A DNA stretch of 64,000 nucleotides from assembly GCA_002392745.1 (NCBI GenBank), contig DGHR01000005.1:1-64000 (forward strand). The letters run 5' to 3'. The notes under the pieces are model-generated. The model ran no database searches and was not told the DNA's origin. It saw only the letters and a list, made by a program, of their open reading frames with translations. A program made the position numbers and the translations under genes. Shown piece after piece: positions 50,261 through 58,480 of this stretch. Every line of letters begins with the position of its first letter. Positions within the stretch are counted from its first letter, which is position 1. Source of the DNA: Bacteroidales bacterium UBA3843. GTDB lineage: Bacteria > Bacteroidota > Bacteroidia > Bacteroidales > Paludibacteraceae.

Positions 50261-51939
50261 CAGATAGCATTGATAAATGCCACCACAGCGTCACGATCTT
50301 CTTTAGGAAGATTGTAGAATTGCTGCGTGGGATAATACGCATCACTTTCCGTACTATAGCCGTGCCACATAATCGCCTCGATGACATTGCGTGCACGCGT
50401 ATCGTGCATACGTGCCTCGTAGGCGTCTCCAGTAGCCTTGCGGTGCAGACCGCGTGCCCACAACGGCGTGGTACGGCACCAGCCGGTGCGAATATCATTT
50501 GCCATGTGGAGTTTATGCTGTACCATATCGGTATAGGGCCATATTTTCTGGTTCGGATATCTTGGAAGGTCTTCTCCCGTGAGGTTCATGTCCGTATTCG
50601 GGTCACGCACTATATCCTCTTTCGTTGTCCAAGAGGGACGGTGGCAATAGTCACATCCCAGTTGCGTAAAGAGTTCTTTTCCTCTCAGCACCGCACTATC
50701 GGTGACATTACGTGCAGCGGGCACAGCCAAGCCACGATGCCAAACCATGAACTGTGTGAACTCAGCGTCCGTCATTTCCACCGGCAGGTCTTTGCTGGTA
50801 AGATAGTTATAGACATTCGCCTCCTTATCATCGCTCCACCATTCGGGGTGTTTCTTATCCGGATCCACCTTGGCAATAAACGCCTCAAATCCGTCCTGAA
50901 CAGTTTTGTCCTTGCTAGCATAAGTAGCATAGATAGTTCCGTTGAGGTCCAGATAATGGTACTTACGGTCGGAACGCGTAACATTAGTAATGTTCCAGAT
51001 AGCGTTCGCGCCGGCAGCGTCCTGCAGAGGTCCGCGCGTCAAGGCATATGTAAACCGCTTCGGTCCCCATTGCGGGTCATTCTTGTAGTAGCCGGAGGTC
51101 TGGAAGCCACCCTTATAGAACGCAGGGTTCAGACCATTCTTCATAAGCCCGTCAGCCGCCTCTTTGTCATACTGAGCAATGATATCCTCATCGGAGATAG
51201 CATCAAGCAGTCCCGTACCATAGATACCGATGGTGTTTTCCAGCAACACTTCATAGCCCTCGCTCTCAAGCAACCCTTCGGGATCGCGGTAGCCCTGATT
51301 GTACACATATACCGCTTCTTTAGGCATCTTCACTTCCGGGTAGCGCAATTCATACGTTTCTCCATCGGCAAACTTGTTGCCGTGCTCGTCCGTAGCCACT
51401 TTCCACTCCACCGTAATCATGTCCGGATTCAGCGGTGCTTTGAAAGGTGCCACGCCGAAGAGTTGCGGCATACCAGCGAGCCAAGTCACGTAGCCCTGCG
51501 TAGCAGGGTTGATAACGACTAACAGCGTACCATTACTGATGTCACGGGCATTGTAGGTACCCTCCGGCACCGACATACCGTGGCTGTAGTTCGGGTGGCA
51601 GTGCTGGCACGAAGCGCGCACATAAACCGGTCCAAGTCCAGAACGTGTACCCATGGCATTGGTATTGAACGGCCGTTCCGCAATCTGGTCACCCAGCGTG
51701 AAATCACCGCCCTTCCCCATTTTGTCCACCGCCGGAGTCGATTGCTCGAAGCAGTTTTGAGTACTATTAAAATATGTTGTACCGAGTTTACCTCCCGTCC
51801 AATACCACTCCGGCAGATTGACCTTTTCAGGGTCAGGATCCACCGTAATACCATTGTTGGGGTTTTCCGGTTTACAACTTGTGAGTGCTATTCCTACCAT
51901 CAAAGCAGGAAGCATCAAAAAGAATTTGTTCTTCGTCAT
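50260..51939 (-). CDS. lipoprotein di-haem oxidoreductase (DUF1111 type)
   Basis: Lipoprotein signal (LPALMVGIALTSC) and two haem-binding motifs, CQHCH at residues ~110-114 and CDYCH at ~429-433. The rest fits the di-haem thiol-oxidoreductase/cytochrome c peroxidase-like DUF1111 family (FQTSGYYKNDPQWGPKRF, NPDMITVEWK). Such genes often neighbour imelysins and are proposed to help iron uptake; the exact reaction is unknown. Joined to CcsBA by a TGATG overlap. Confidence 0.85.
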   Translation of the reverse strand: MTKNKFFLMLPALMVGIALTSCKPENPNNGITVDPDPEKVNLPEWYWTGGKLGTTYFNSTQNCFEQSTPAVDKMGKGGDFTLGDQIAERPFNTNAMGTRSGLGPVYVRASCQHCHPNYSHGMSVPEGTYNARDISNGTLLVVINPATQGYVTWLAGMPQLFGVAPFKAPLNPDMITVEWKVATDEHGNKFADGETYELRYPEVKMPKEAVYVYNQGYRDPEGLLESEGYEVLLENTIGIYGTGLLDAISDEDIIAQYDKEAADGLMKNGLNPAFYKGGFQTSGYYKNDPQWGPKRFTYALTRGPLQDAAGANAIWNITNVTRSDRKYHYLDLNGTIYATYASKDKTVQDGFEAFIAKVDPDKKHPEWWSDDKEANVYNYLTSKDLPVEMTDAEFTQFMVWHRGLAVPAARNVTDSAVLRGKELFTQLGCDYCHRPSWTTKEDIVRDPNTDMNLTGEDLPRYPNQKIWPYTDMVQHKLHMANDIRTGWCRTTPLWARGLHRKATGDAYEARMHDTRARNVIEAIMWHGYSTESDAYYPTQQFYNLPKEDRDAVVAFINAI

Positions 51940-51960
51940 AACAAATGTTTTTGTTGATTA

Positions 51961-53241
51961 TTATTCCTCATCAATCCACTGTGTGCCGGAAACGACCGCC
52001 CAAGCGCTCTTGAGTGCATCCTGCAGTTTTTCAACAGCAGCGATAGCCAGTTTTGTCTGCGGGTCTTTAGCGTGCTCTACAAAAGGCTCGTTGATAAGGC
52101 CAATAGCCACGATAGCCTCTGCCGCCGTTTTATTGACAGATTCGGAAACCTCTTTGTTTTTCTGCTTAACGAAATCGTTAACGCTGGCATCCGTCGGGAG
52201 TACTCCAAAGAAAGCGTGCTGGATACTGACGATGTTGTCCTGGAAGTCAATGATTGAGTGCAGGGAATAAGGCGACTCGATGTTATCGTGGTCCTGCTGA
52301 TAGGTCTCAGAGCCAGGGATAGCATTAGTAGCGGCACCGATTTTGCTATTTCCGACCTCATCAGCGATGTCGATGCAGCCTGCGATAACTTCCTCAGTAG
52401 CTTCCTGATAGGTAGCATATTTCTGGTCTCCGATGCCAGGCTGCAGCATGTAAGCCGCATATCCCTCATAGAGATAGGGGTATGTGTTTCCCAGCATTTT
52501 AGCCTGGTCCAGGAATGCGCGTTTAGCGCCCGACATACGTCCATAGCCTCTCCAAGAAGCCTCAAGGAGGATAGACTGATTACGGAGGTCGTTAGCAACG
52601 GCCGTCATGAAAGTCCATTGGTCCACCGTAAAGTCACCGACCTTGTGCGCCGATGATTTCTGTCCGTCTTCGGAGAGTGCAAAGAGTACATACTCCAGCG
52701 CATGGAATCCCATCAAACCGTACTCGTCGAACTCGCTGCCATCGGTAACGACAAACGAACCGTCAGCCATTTCCGTACGAAGTTTAGCCATGGCTTCCGG
52801 ATCAGAGATGATGTCTTCGAACGCAGCCTGGTCGAAAGGCCATGAGTCGATGTGCGGGTCGATACTGTAATCAGCGGCCGGTCCGTAGAGGAATGCCTCG
52901 CTCTGTTCCCAAAACTTACGCGAAGCCGTCCAGTAGTTGCAGGCCTTTTGGACCAAGTCGGTGTTGTCCTTGTCGCCAGCCTGCGCGGCACTGAGGATAG
53001 CGTTCATTTGGTCCGCCAATTTGATAGAATTGTCCGCCATACCTTGGTAGGTGGGCAATACCGTGTTGTTGATGTAAGCGATTAGAGCGTTCTTGAAGAT
53101 ACGCTCGTTGTTGCTGAGTCCGGCATCGTCCAAGGTAGCGAATTCGCCCTGGGCGTACTCATTACTTACCTGCGAGTTCGACTTACAGGAAGCAAAAGTC
53201 AAAGCCAAAGCACAGCTTGCGAAAAAAAGAAATTTTTTCAT
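51961..53241 (-). CDS. imelysin (peptidase M75) lipoprotein
   Basis: Lipoprotein signal (FASCALALTFASC) and the imelysin GxHxxE motif as GFHALEYVLF near residues 178-187. Imelysins such as IrpA are iron-regulated envelope proteins; they keep the GxHxxE motif but are thought to bind a ligand and not cleave peptides. Sits between an outer-membrane channel and a di-haem oxidoreductase, 21 bp from the latter. Confidence 0.9.
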   Translation of the reverse strand: MKKFLFFASCALALTFASCKSNSQVSNEYAQGEFATLDDAGLSNNERIFKNALIAYINNTVLPTYQGMADNSIKLADQMNAILSAAQAGDKDNTDLVQKACNYWTASRKFWEQSEAFLYGPAADYSIDPHIDSWPFDQAAFEDIISDPEAMAKLRTEMADGSFVVTDGSEFDEYGLMGFHALEYVLFALSEDGQKSSAHKVGDFTVDQWTFMTAVANDLRNQSILLEASWRGYGRMSGAKRAFLDQAKMLGNTYPYLYEGYAAYMLQPGIGDQKYATYQEATEEVIAGCIDIADEVGNSKIGAATNAIPGSETYQQDHDNIESPYSLHSIIDFQDNIVSIQHAFFGVLPTDASVNDFVKQKNKEVSESVNKTAAEAIVAIGLINEPFVEHAKDPQTKLAIAAVEKLQDALKSAWAVVSGTQWIDEE

Positions 53242-53291
53242 TGTTGTAATAATGTTAATTTGTTGTTATTATATTTTTCTTATCCGTTTAA

Positions 53292-54767
53292 TTACAATTG
53301 GAACAATCCGGCATAGACGATACCAAAAGCGATAGCCGGTTCGTCGTTATAGAACTTGACGAGATTGCCGGAAGCATCTCTCTTCTTATTCAAAATCGCA
53401 TAGGAGAACTCCCCTTTGATAGCGACCTGTTTGATAGGGAAATAGTTGAATCCGCAGGATATACGCTGGCGTCCGCACCATGCGTACGTAGTGTTTCTCT
53501 CCCCATTATGGCGGAACATAGAGTCGTAATAGTCATATCTTCCCCAGACATAGAAACGATGGTTCTTGGCTTTAAGCGTAGGATTGAGACTGAAGAAATC
53601 GTAACCTATTTCCGCTCCAGCCGCAATCACATCGGAAGCGACCCATTGCTTGCTGGAAGGCGAGTCCTTGCGCATCACCTTATTATATGCTTCAATCTTG
53701 GCAGCATCTCCAAGGTGGCCATACGTAACGCCTCCGCGCAGGATCCAGTTATGGTCGTCGTACTTGAAATCGAAACTACCGATAGAAACAGTACCCTTGA
53801 TAGAATCAAACTCCTCGTTGCGCACACTGCTGAGCGTATTTCGGAAGGAATTGCCGCAATAGCCAGAGAGCGAAAGACGGAGTCCTTTAATGCCGGTATA
53901 GTCCACACGTGCAGCACCGGCATAGACATTCGCCAGTTTGAATTCATACGGACTGCCAGCTCCCGGATTAATCCATCCCTTGCGGTTGAAGCGGTCGCTA
54001 TCCAAGCCCGGAAGGAACATAGCCTGGTAGTGGAGTCCAAATTTGGTCTTTCCCATAAAAGTGAGCGCGACCTCGTGCCATGTGCTGGGAAGTATTGTAA
54101 ACTCACCTTCAGGACGGTAAACGCCGAAAAATTCAGTAGGTTCGTGGTGTGCGTTGAGTCCTCCTACAGGAATGACCTGCATACCCGCGCGGATGACGGC
54201 ATACTGGTTGAAACGTTTCTGAATCCAGAACTGCTCAAGCGCCACTTCGCCACCGCGTTCAATTTCGGCCTCGTATTCACCACCCTCTTCTTCCTCAATT
54301 TCCACTGCGGATTCCGTGCCGCCATGTTCGAACTCAATCTCCGTCCCCATACTCCATCCTTTGCCGAAATCATATCCGAGAAAAAAAACCACGTGCGGCA
54401 GGTCGACCTCACCATATTGATCGTTGGCATACTTAGAAGGAGTGAGATAACGCAAATAGTTGTTGCTATAGAAGCAACGCTTGATCGTAGCCTCGCCATA
54501 GCCACCGATAGTCAGGCGACCATTCAAGGGCTGTTTGCGTTTCGCTTTAGTCTCCTGTTCAACGGTTTCCGAAGTAGCCATTTTTGGGGATACCGAATCA
54601 CGCGTAACAGCCGCGATACTATCCGCGGCACGTGCATTTTCGAGCCTTTCAACACGCATAATAAGCGCTTTCAGGTCGTTAGAACTAACCCATACAGAGT
54701 CGCTTGCATGCGCACCTAACACGCACGTAATCAATAGAATATAAATAAGATTATGCTTATTTCCCAT
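53292..54767 (-). CDS. outer-membrane porin-like protein (phosphate-selective porin fold)
   Basis: Signal peptide (LIYILLITCVLGAHAS), a short coiled segment (LKALIMRVERLENARAADS), then a long beta-barrel (RLTIGGYGEATIKR, AVIRAGMQVIPVGGLN, HEPTEFFGVYRPEGEFTILP) and C-terminal strand AIAFGIVYAGLFQL. HHEPTEFFGV-type segments occur in OprO/OprP-like Bacteroidetes porins. An acidic stretch (EIEEEEGGEYEAEIE) could coordinate metal (inference). The start at 54767 is chosen over 54788, which lies only ~5 bp from the predicted transcription start. Confidence 0.8.
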   Translation of the reverse strand: MGNKHNLIYILLITCVLGAHASDSVWVSSNDLKALIMRVERLENARAADSIAAVTRDSVSPKMATSETVEQETKAKRKQPLNGRLTIGGYGEATIKRCFYSNNYLRYLTPSKYANDQYGEVDLPHVVFFLGYDFGKGWSMGTEIEFEHGGTESAVEIEEEEGGEYEAEIERGGEVALEQFWIQKRFNQYAVIRAGMQVIPVGGLNAHHEPTEFFGVYRPEGEFTILPSTWHEVALTFMGKTKFGLHYQAMFLPGLDSDRFNRKGWINPGAGSPYEFKLANVYAGAARVDYTGIKGLRLSLSGYCGNSFRNTLSSVRNEEFDSIKGTVSIGSFDFKYDDHNWILRGGVTYGHLGDAAKIEAYNKVMRKDSPSSKQWVASDVIAAGAEIGYDFFSLNPTLKAKNHRFYVWGRYDYYDSMFRHNGERNTTYAWCGRQRISCGFNYFPIKQVAIKGEFSYAILNKKRDASGNLVKFYNDEPAIAFGIVYAGLFQL

Positions 54768-54799
54768 TGCTCTAATAATATTATACATTTTTCGTTATG

Positions 54800-54831
54800 C
54801 AAAATTACTGCTTTTCAAAAAGGTATACAAT
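54800..54831 (-). promoter_or_regulatory. promoter of the porin-imelysin-dihaem-ccsBA operon
   Basis: Minus strand ATTG (54831-54828, 3 of 4 to TTTG), 20 bp, TAATTTTG (54807-54800). Confidence 0.5.
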
Positions 54832-55115
54832 CCCCATTTATTGGTAAATAAAGAGCCGTACCAAAAGAAGAGAAACGAGCACGGGAAGGGTTAGTGAGGG
54901 CAATCGTATGCGAGTCACTTCCGAGTCACTTCCGCCTACGATAATAACACACTTATCGCGCACTTATCGCGCACTAACGACGCACTAACGACGCACTAAT
55001 TTTTGAAGAAGTCGAAAGTCAAAAGTCAAAAGTCGAAAGCCGAAAGAAGGTTCGGCAATGGGATTTCCGGAGAATCCGGATAGTCCAGACCGCTTCGCTG
55101 TTCGGGGAAGGCCCT
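54832..55115. repeat. non-coding stretch with short repeats
   Basis: Nothing gene-like is evident. Between about 54919 and 55000 the segments CACTTATCGCG and CGCACTAACGA each recur in tandem, and the run GTCAAAAGTC/GTCGAAAGTC repeats at 55010-55045. Confidence 0.6.
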
Positions 55116-55143
55116 GAGTTGTCCTTTGCGAGTGCAAAGATAC
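55116..55143. repeat. 28-bp direct repeat, copy A
   Basis: GAGTTGTCCTTTGCGAGTGC followed by AAAGATAC; identical to 55256-55283, exactly 140 bp away. Confidence 0.85.
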
Positions 55144-55255
55144 AGTCGCTATCGGCAACCTTGCGCATTGACTGACGACTATGTCGTCATTGGGGCGCTC
55201 GGTGCCTCTGCTCTCCCCACCGGACGCGCTGACGTTAGCGCCCGTCGGGGACCCC

Positions 55256-55283
55256 GAGTTGTCCTTTGCGAGTGCAAAGATAC
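55256..55283. repeat. 28-bp direct repeat, copy B (contains a -7 box)
   Basis: Second copy of 55116-55143. Here the CAAAGATA is the -7 element of a complete minus-strand promoter. Between the copies lies a GGGGAGAGC block and a GCGCTGACGTTAGCGC hairpin. Confidence 0.85.
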
Positions 55284-55306
55284 AACTATTTTTTGATATA
55301 TGCAAA
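55275..55306 (-). promoter_or_regulatory. promoter without an assigned gene
   Basis: Minus strand TTTG (55306-55303), 20 bp, TATCTTTG (55282-55275), a perfect match. It reads leftward into 55268-54985, where no convincing protein gene is present. Confidence 0.6.
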
Positions 55307-55378
55307 TTTTGGAGTAAAAAAACGGGGAGAAATGGTTTTAGGGCGGGCAATCATATTGCCCTGGAATAGAAGAAAGGG

Positions 55379-55500
55379 CTCGCCGAAAGAGCGGCGAGGG
55401 CTAGACAACGGGTGTGGCTCGCGGTACTAGCCGCGAGAGCAGGACCAAAGGAAGATAACTCGTGCTCGGAAAGCACGCGCACAGGACGAAAGGAAGTACC
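55379..55500. repeat. three variable-stem hairpins with a shared flank
   Basis: CTCGCCG/CGGCGAG (55379-55398), CTCGCGG/CCGCGAG (55418-55437) and CGTGCT/AGCACG (55461-55477). The second and third are followed by variants of GCACAGGAC-AAA-GGAAG, the same flank as at 2755-2776. Confidence 0.7.
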
Positions 55501-55637
55501 AAGTGACCAAGTACCAAGTACCAAGTACCAAGTACCAAGTACCAAGTACGAAGAAACAAGGGAAGGACGAATGTACGATGTACGAAGGAAGGTGAAAGGG
55601 TAAAGGTGAAAGGTTAGAGGTTAGAGGTTAGAGGTTA
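55491..55637. repeat. TACCAAG, TACGAAGGA, GGTGAAA and GGTTAGA word array
   Basis: At least five tandem TACCAAG units are followed by AAGGACGAATGTACGATG and TACGAAGGAAGG, then GGTGAAA/GGTAAAG and GGTTAGA heptamers up to the end of the hemolysin III gene. Confidence 0.9.
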
Positions 55638-56288
55638 TTGGTTAGAGAGGAGGAGGAACATGGCGATGGTGTGGCTTGCTGCGCCGAGCATGATAAAGAC
55701 ATGCCAGATGGCGTGATAGAATGCGTGTTTCTCATCGAGATTAAAGAAATAGGCGCCGACGGTATAGAAGAGTCCTTCCGCCACGACCCACCAGAAGGCA
55801 GGTTGCGGCATATTCCGCCACATGGGCGCCAGAATGAGCAAGGCCACCCACCCCATCATCAAATAAAGCGCCAGCGACAAACGCGGGAAACGTCCGAGAG
55901 CTATCAGTTTGCCTATAGTACCGGCAAGTACACATCCCCACAGAAAGAAAAACAAAAGCCATCCGATCTTTCCCCCGACGACAGACAAGCAAATCGGAGA
56001 ATAAGAGCCTGCAATCATAGCATAAATAGATATATGGTCCCACACGCGCAGGCGCCTTTTATGCACAGGGTTCGTTACAGCATGATAAAATGTTGACGAA
56101 GCGAACATCATAAGCATACCGAGCAGAAAAAGGGCTGTTCCGGCTATTTGTAATCTATGATTCGTAATTTGCGCGGAGTAAGCCAAATGCAACAATGGCC
56201 ACGCCACAAGAAGCGTAGCCACTACGGCAATCAGATGGGTAATCGTATTTGCCCGTTCTTCCGGAGAGAGATTGGCAAACAGACGCAT
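55635..56288 (-). CDS. hemolysin III/PAQR-family membrane protein
   Basis: Seven hydrophobic segments with the family's conserved polar residues: ERANTITHLIAV, SSTFYHAVTN, VWDHISIYAMIAGSYSP and HAFYHAIWHVFIMLGAASH. PAQR-like proteins are predicted metal-dependent hydrolases of lipids; activity here is unproven. Residues ~39-48 (QITNHRLQIA) are encoded by an ATTACGAATCATAGATTAC-like repeat word. The stop lies within the last unit of the repeat array. Confidence 0.85.
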   Translation of the reverse strand: MRLFANLSPEERANTITHLIAVVATLLVAWPLLHLAYSAQITNHRLQIAGTALFLLGMLMMFASSTFYHAVTNPVHKRRLRVWDHISIYAMIAGSYSPICLSVVGGKIGWLLFFFLWGCVLAGTIGKLIALGRFPRLSLALYLMMGWVALLILAPMWRNMPQPAFWWVVAEGLFYTVGAYFFNLDEKHAFYHAIWHVFIMLGAASHTIAMFLLLSNQ

Positions 56289-56290
56289 GT

Positions 56291-57037
56291 TTACGGAATC
56301 AGTTTTTGAATGCGCTCGGCTATCTCATCTTTGTATTTATTTCCCGTCTCGGGATTGATAGGCAGCGCTCCGAAATCGATGGTAATAAAAGGATAGGTAC
56401 TATTGCTGGTAACGAGTTTGAGGTCTTTTCGCCCCTGGCGCACCTCCATGATTTCAGAGAAAGGAATCACAATTCCCTGTGCATAAAGCAAGCCGTTTTC
56501 AATGTTTGCCAACACATTGCGTCCGGTCAGAATATCGTGCTGATACCATACCTCGTAGTTATCGCCCAAGGTCTCCTTAATCAGCGCTTTTGCTTGCGGG
56601 TTCAAGACAGCCGCCTCTTTTCTCCATTCTTCACGCTGGCGCGCACGCTCCGCCGCAGCTTCCCGCACATGTTCCTCGTTAGCAGCCACATAATCGTCAA
56701 TACTATTCAGATAGTCTTTTGCGCGTATACGCAGGCTTACCAGCATCAATACGTCGGTCAGAATCACGACACCGGGATAGGCCAATGTACCATAAAAATC
56801 GCCCAACACAAAAGGTATAGGCACATAGCACAACGCCAAAAGGAGACTTACTCCCAGCAATATCCGGCATTTGTTATGGCCATGACGGATAGCCAAAATG
56901 GTATTCTCGCGCGTGTCATCGCGTACAATACGAAGTTGATCGCGCGCATCAAACCAATGCCAAATCAGGAAAAAAGAGACCAACATCAGTCCTATCAAGA
57001 CAAACAGGAGCGGATAGATGACAAATTCAAGTTTCAT
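56291..57037 (-). CDS. membrane protein of unknown function, 248 aa
   Basis: Start at 57037 (MKLEFVIYPLLFVLIG), set by the upstream promoter. One helix near the N-terminus and two near residues 55-100 (LLGVSLLLALCYVPIPFVLG, GVVILTDVLMLVSL) are followed by a charged helix (AANEEHVREAAAERARQREE) and a C-terminal domain. The charged helix and IPFSEIMEVRQGRKDLKLV recall PH-like domains (inference). I do not recognise the family. It ends two bases upstream of the hemolysin III gene and is likely cotranscribed with it. Confidence 0.7.
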   Translation of the reverse strand: MKLEFVIYPLLFVLIGLMLVSFFLIWHWFDARDQLRIVRDDTRENTILAIRHGHNKCRILLGVSLLLALCYVPIPFVLGDFYGTLAYPGVVILTDVLMLVSLRIRAKDYLNSIDDYVAANEEHVREAAAERARQREEWRKEAAVLNPQAKALIKETLGDNYEVWYQHDILTGRNVLANIENGLLYAQGIVIPFSEIMEVRQGRKDLKLVTSNSTYPFITIDFGALPINPETGNKYKDEIAERIQKLIP

Positions 57038-57087
57038 AATAGAGTAAGATTTAATGGTTATACGGATATTTTCTTTTAATTTTGCGG

Positions 57088-57119
57088 CAAAGTTACTACT
57101 TTTTTCCGACACATACAAC
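57088..57119 (-). promoter_or_regulatory. promoter of the membrane protein/hemolysin III genes
   Basis: Minus strand GTTG (57119-57116, 3 of 4), 20 bp, TAACTTTG (57095-57088). Confidence 0.5.
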
Positions 57120-57158
57120 ACTTATATATATGTTTTACAACATAATCATACATTTTTC

Positions 57159-57190
57159 TTTGCACAAGTCCGTTTTTTTTTGTAATTTTG
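57159..57190 (+). promoter_or_regulatory. promoter of the galK-galM-lacZ operon
   Basis: TTTG (57159-57162), 20 bp, TAATTTTG (57183-57190). Leader about 40 bases. Confidence 0.7.
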
Positions 57191-57235
57191 CACGTTCAAA
57201 AGGAAATTTTCCAAAACAATAAGATACAGATTACT

Positions 57236-58438
57236 ATGACGACACAAGAGATGCAAGCAGCTTTTGAGGAAGCCTATGGCCGCAAGGCAGAAAAAATATT
57301 CTTTTCTCCAGGCCGCGTAAACCTAATCGGCGAACACACAGACTATAACGGAGGATGCGTATTCCCATGCGCACTAAGCTTCGGAGCCTGGCTGTTGATT
57401 GCCAAGAACGCGGACGGAGTACTGCGTTTCCGTTCGATGAACATGGAGCAAGTATATGAAATCAAGATTGACGCAATTGCTCCTCAGCCGAACCGCGCAT
57501 GGTGCAACTACGCGTTAGGATGTATAGACATCATCAAGAGACGTCATCCGGATGCCGAGTTGCAGAGCGGCTACGACCTGCTCTATTACGGGAACGTACC
57601 AGCCGGTGCAGGCCTGAGCAGCAGCGCCGCCATGGAGGTGGTTACCGCCCGTGCATTTACAGAAGAGATGGCGGTTTGTGACCAAGACAGTTTGCCATTC
57701 GGCTACCCGGACGAGAAAGCGTATCGCACGGAGCTGGCTCTCATCGGTCAGGCTTGCGAGCATGAGTATGCAGGTGTGATGTGCGGCATCATGGACCAAT
57801 GTGCGAGTGCGCAGGGCAAGAAAGACCATGCCATCTACCTGAACTGCGACACACTGGAGTTCGAGCATGTGCCAGTAAAATTAGATGGCATCAAAGTAGT
57901 AATCAGCAACACTCATAGTCCTCACCATCTGGACAGCGGCGCCTATAACGACCGCGTACGCCAATGCCACACCGCCGTAGAGCAAATCAGCAAAGTCAAA
58001 CCCATCAAGTTCCTTGCAGAGTTGAGCGAGGAAGACTGGAAAGAGGTAGAGAGTGCGATCACCGATCCGATAGCCAAGAAGCGTGCGCGCCACGTGGTAG
58101 GCGAAGTGGCCCGTACGGCAGCCGCAGTAGAGGCGCTGAAACGCGGTGAGATTGCGTATTTCGGCGAGCTGATGACCGCAAGCCATGTATCGCTCCGCGA
58201 TGACTATGAGGTGACCGGTCCCGAACTGGATGCACTGGCAGAGGCAGCATGGCAAGTAGATGGCGTATTGGGAAGCCGTATGACCGGTGGCGGTTTCGGC
58301 GGCTGCACCGTCAGTCTGGTAAAAGACGAGGCTATCGAGCGCTTCAAAGCCTTCGTAGGCAGCGAGTACGAGAAGAAGACAGGTCTGAAGGCGGATTTCT
58401 ACGTAGCCGAGATAGGCGACGGCGTAATGCGATTGTGA
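57236..58438 (+). CDS. galK: galactokinase
   Basis: First step of the Leloir pathway: galactose to galactose-1-phosphate. GHMP-kinase signatures: FFSPGRVNLIGEHTDYNGG at the N-terminus, VPAGAGLSSSAAMEVVTA centrally, and SRMTGGGFGGCTVSLV near the end. The start at 57236 (MTTQEMQAAFEEAYG) is 45 bp past the -7 box; 400 residues. Followed by galM and a GH2 beta-galactosidase, so the operon frees and phosphorylates galactose. No galT or galE in the window. Confidence 0.95.
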   Translation: MTTQEMQAAFEEAYGRKAEKIFFSPGRVNLIGEHTDYNGGCVFPCALSFGAWLLIAKNADGVLRFRSMNMEQVYEIKIDAIAPQPNRAWCNYALGCIDIIKRRHPDAELQSGYDLLYYGNVPAGAGLSSSAAMEVVTARAFTEEMAVCDQDSLPFGYPDEKAYRTELALIGQACEHEYAGVMCGIMDQCASAQGKKDHAIYLNCDTLEFEHVPVKLDGIKVVISNTHSPHHLDSGAYNDRVRQCHTAVEQISKVKPIKFLAELSEEDWKEVESAITDPIAKKRARHVVGEVARTAAAVEALKRGEIAYFGELMTASHVSLRDDYEVTGPELDALAEAAWQVDGVLGSRMTGGGFGGCTVSLVKDEAIERFKAFVGSEYEKKTGLKADFYVAEIGDGVMRL

Positions 58439-58440
58439 TA

Positions 58441-58475
58441 GAAAGGTGAAAGGTGAAAGGTGAAAGGTGAAAGAG
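58441..58475. repeat. four GGTGAAA heptamers in the galK-galM gap
   Basis: GAAAGGTGAAAGGTGAAAGG continues for four perfect units and fills the gap up to the galM start. Confidence 0.9.
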
Positions 58476-58480
58476 TTAAA

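Noticed and set aside
50320..51522. 400-codon open frame antisense to the di-haem gene
   Set aside because: Mirrors the codon structure of the real gene, which has two CxxCH motifs and a lipobox.
53298..54719. 473-codon open frame antisense to the porin gene
   Set aside because: No signal, motif or promoter; the minus-strand frame has a clear barrel with a signal peptide and the shared operon.
54985..55350. 121-codon minus-strand frame behind the orphan promoter
   Set aside because: Its start lies upstream of the promoter's -7 box, and its translation consists of repeat-word sequence.
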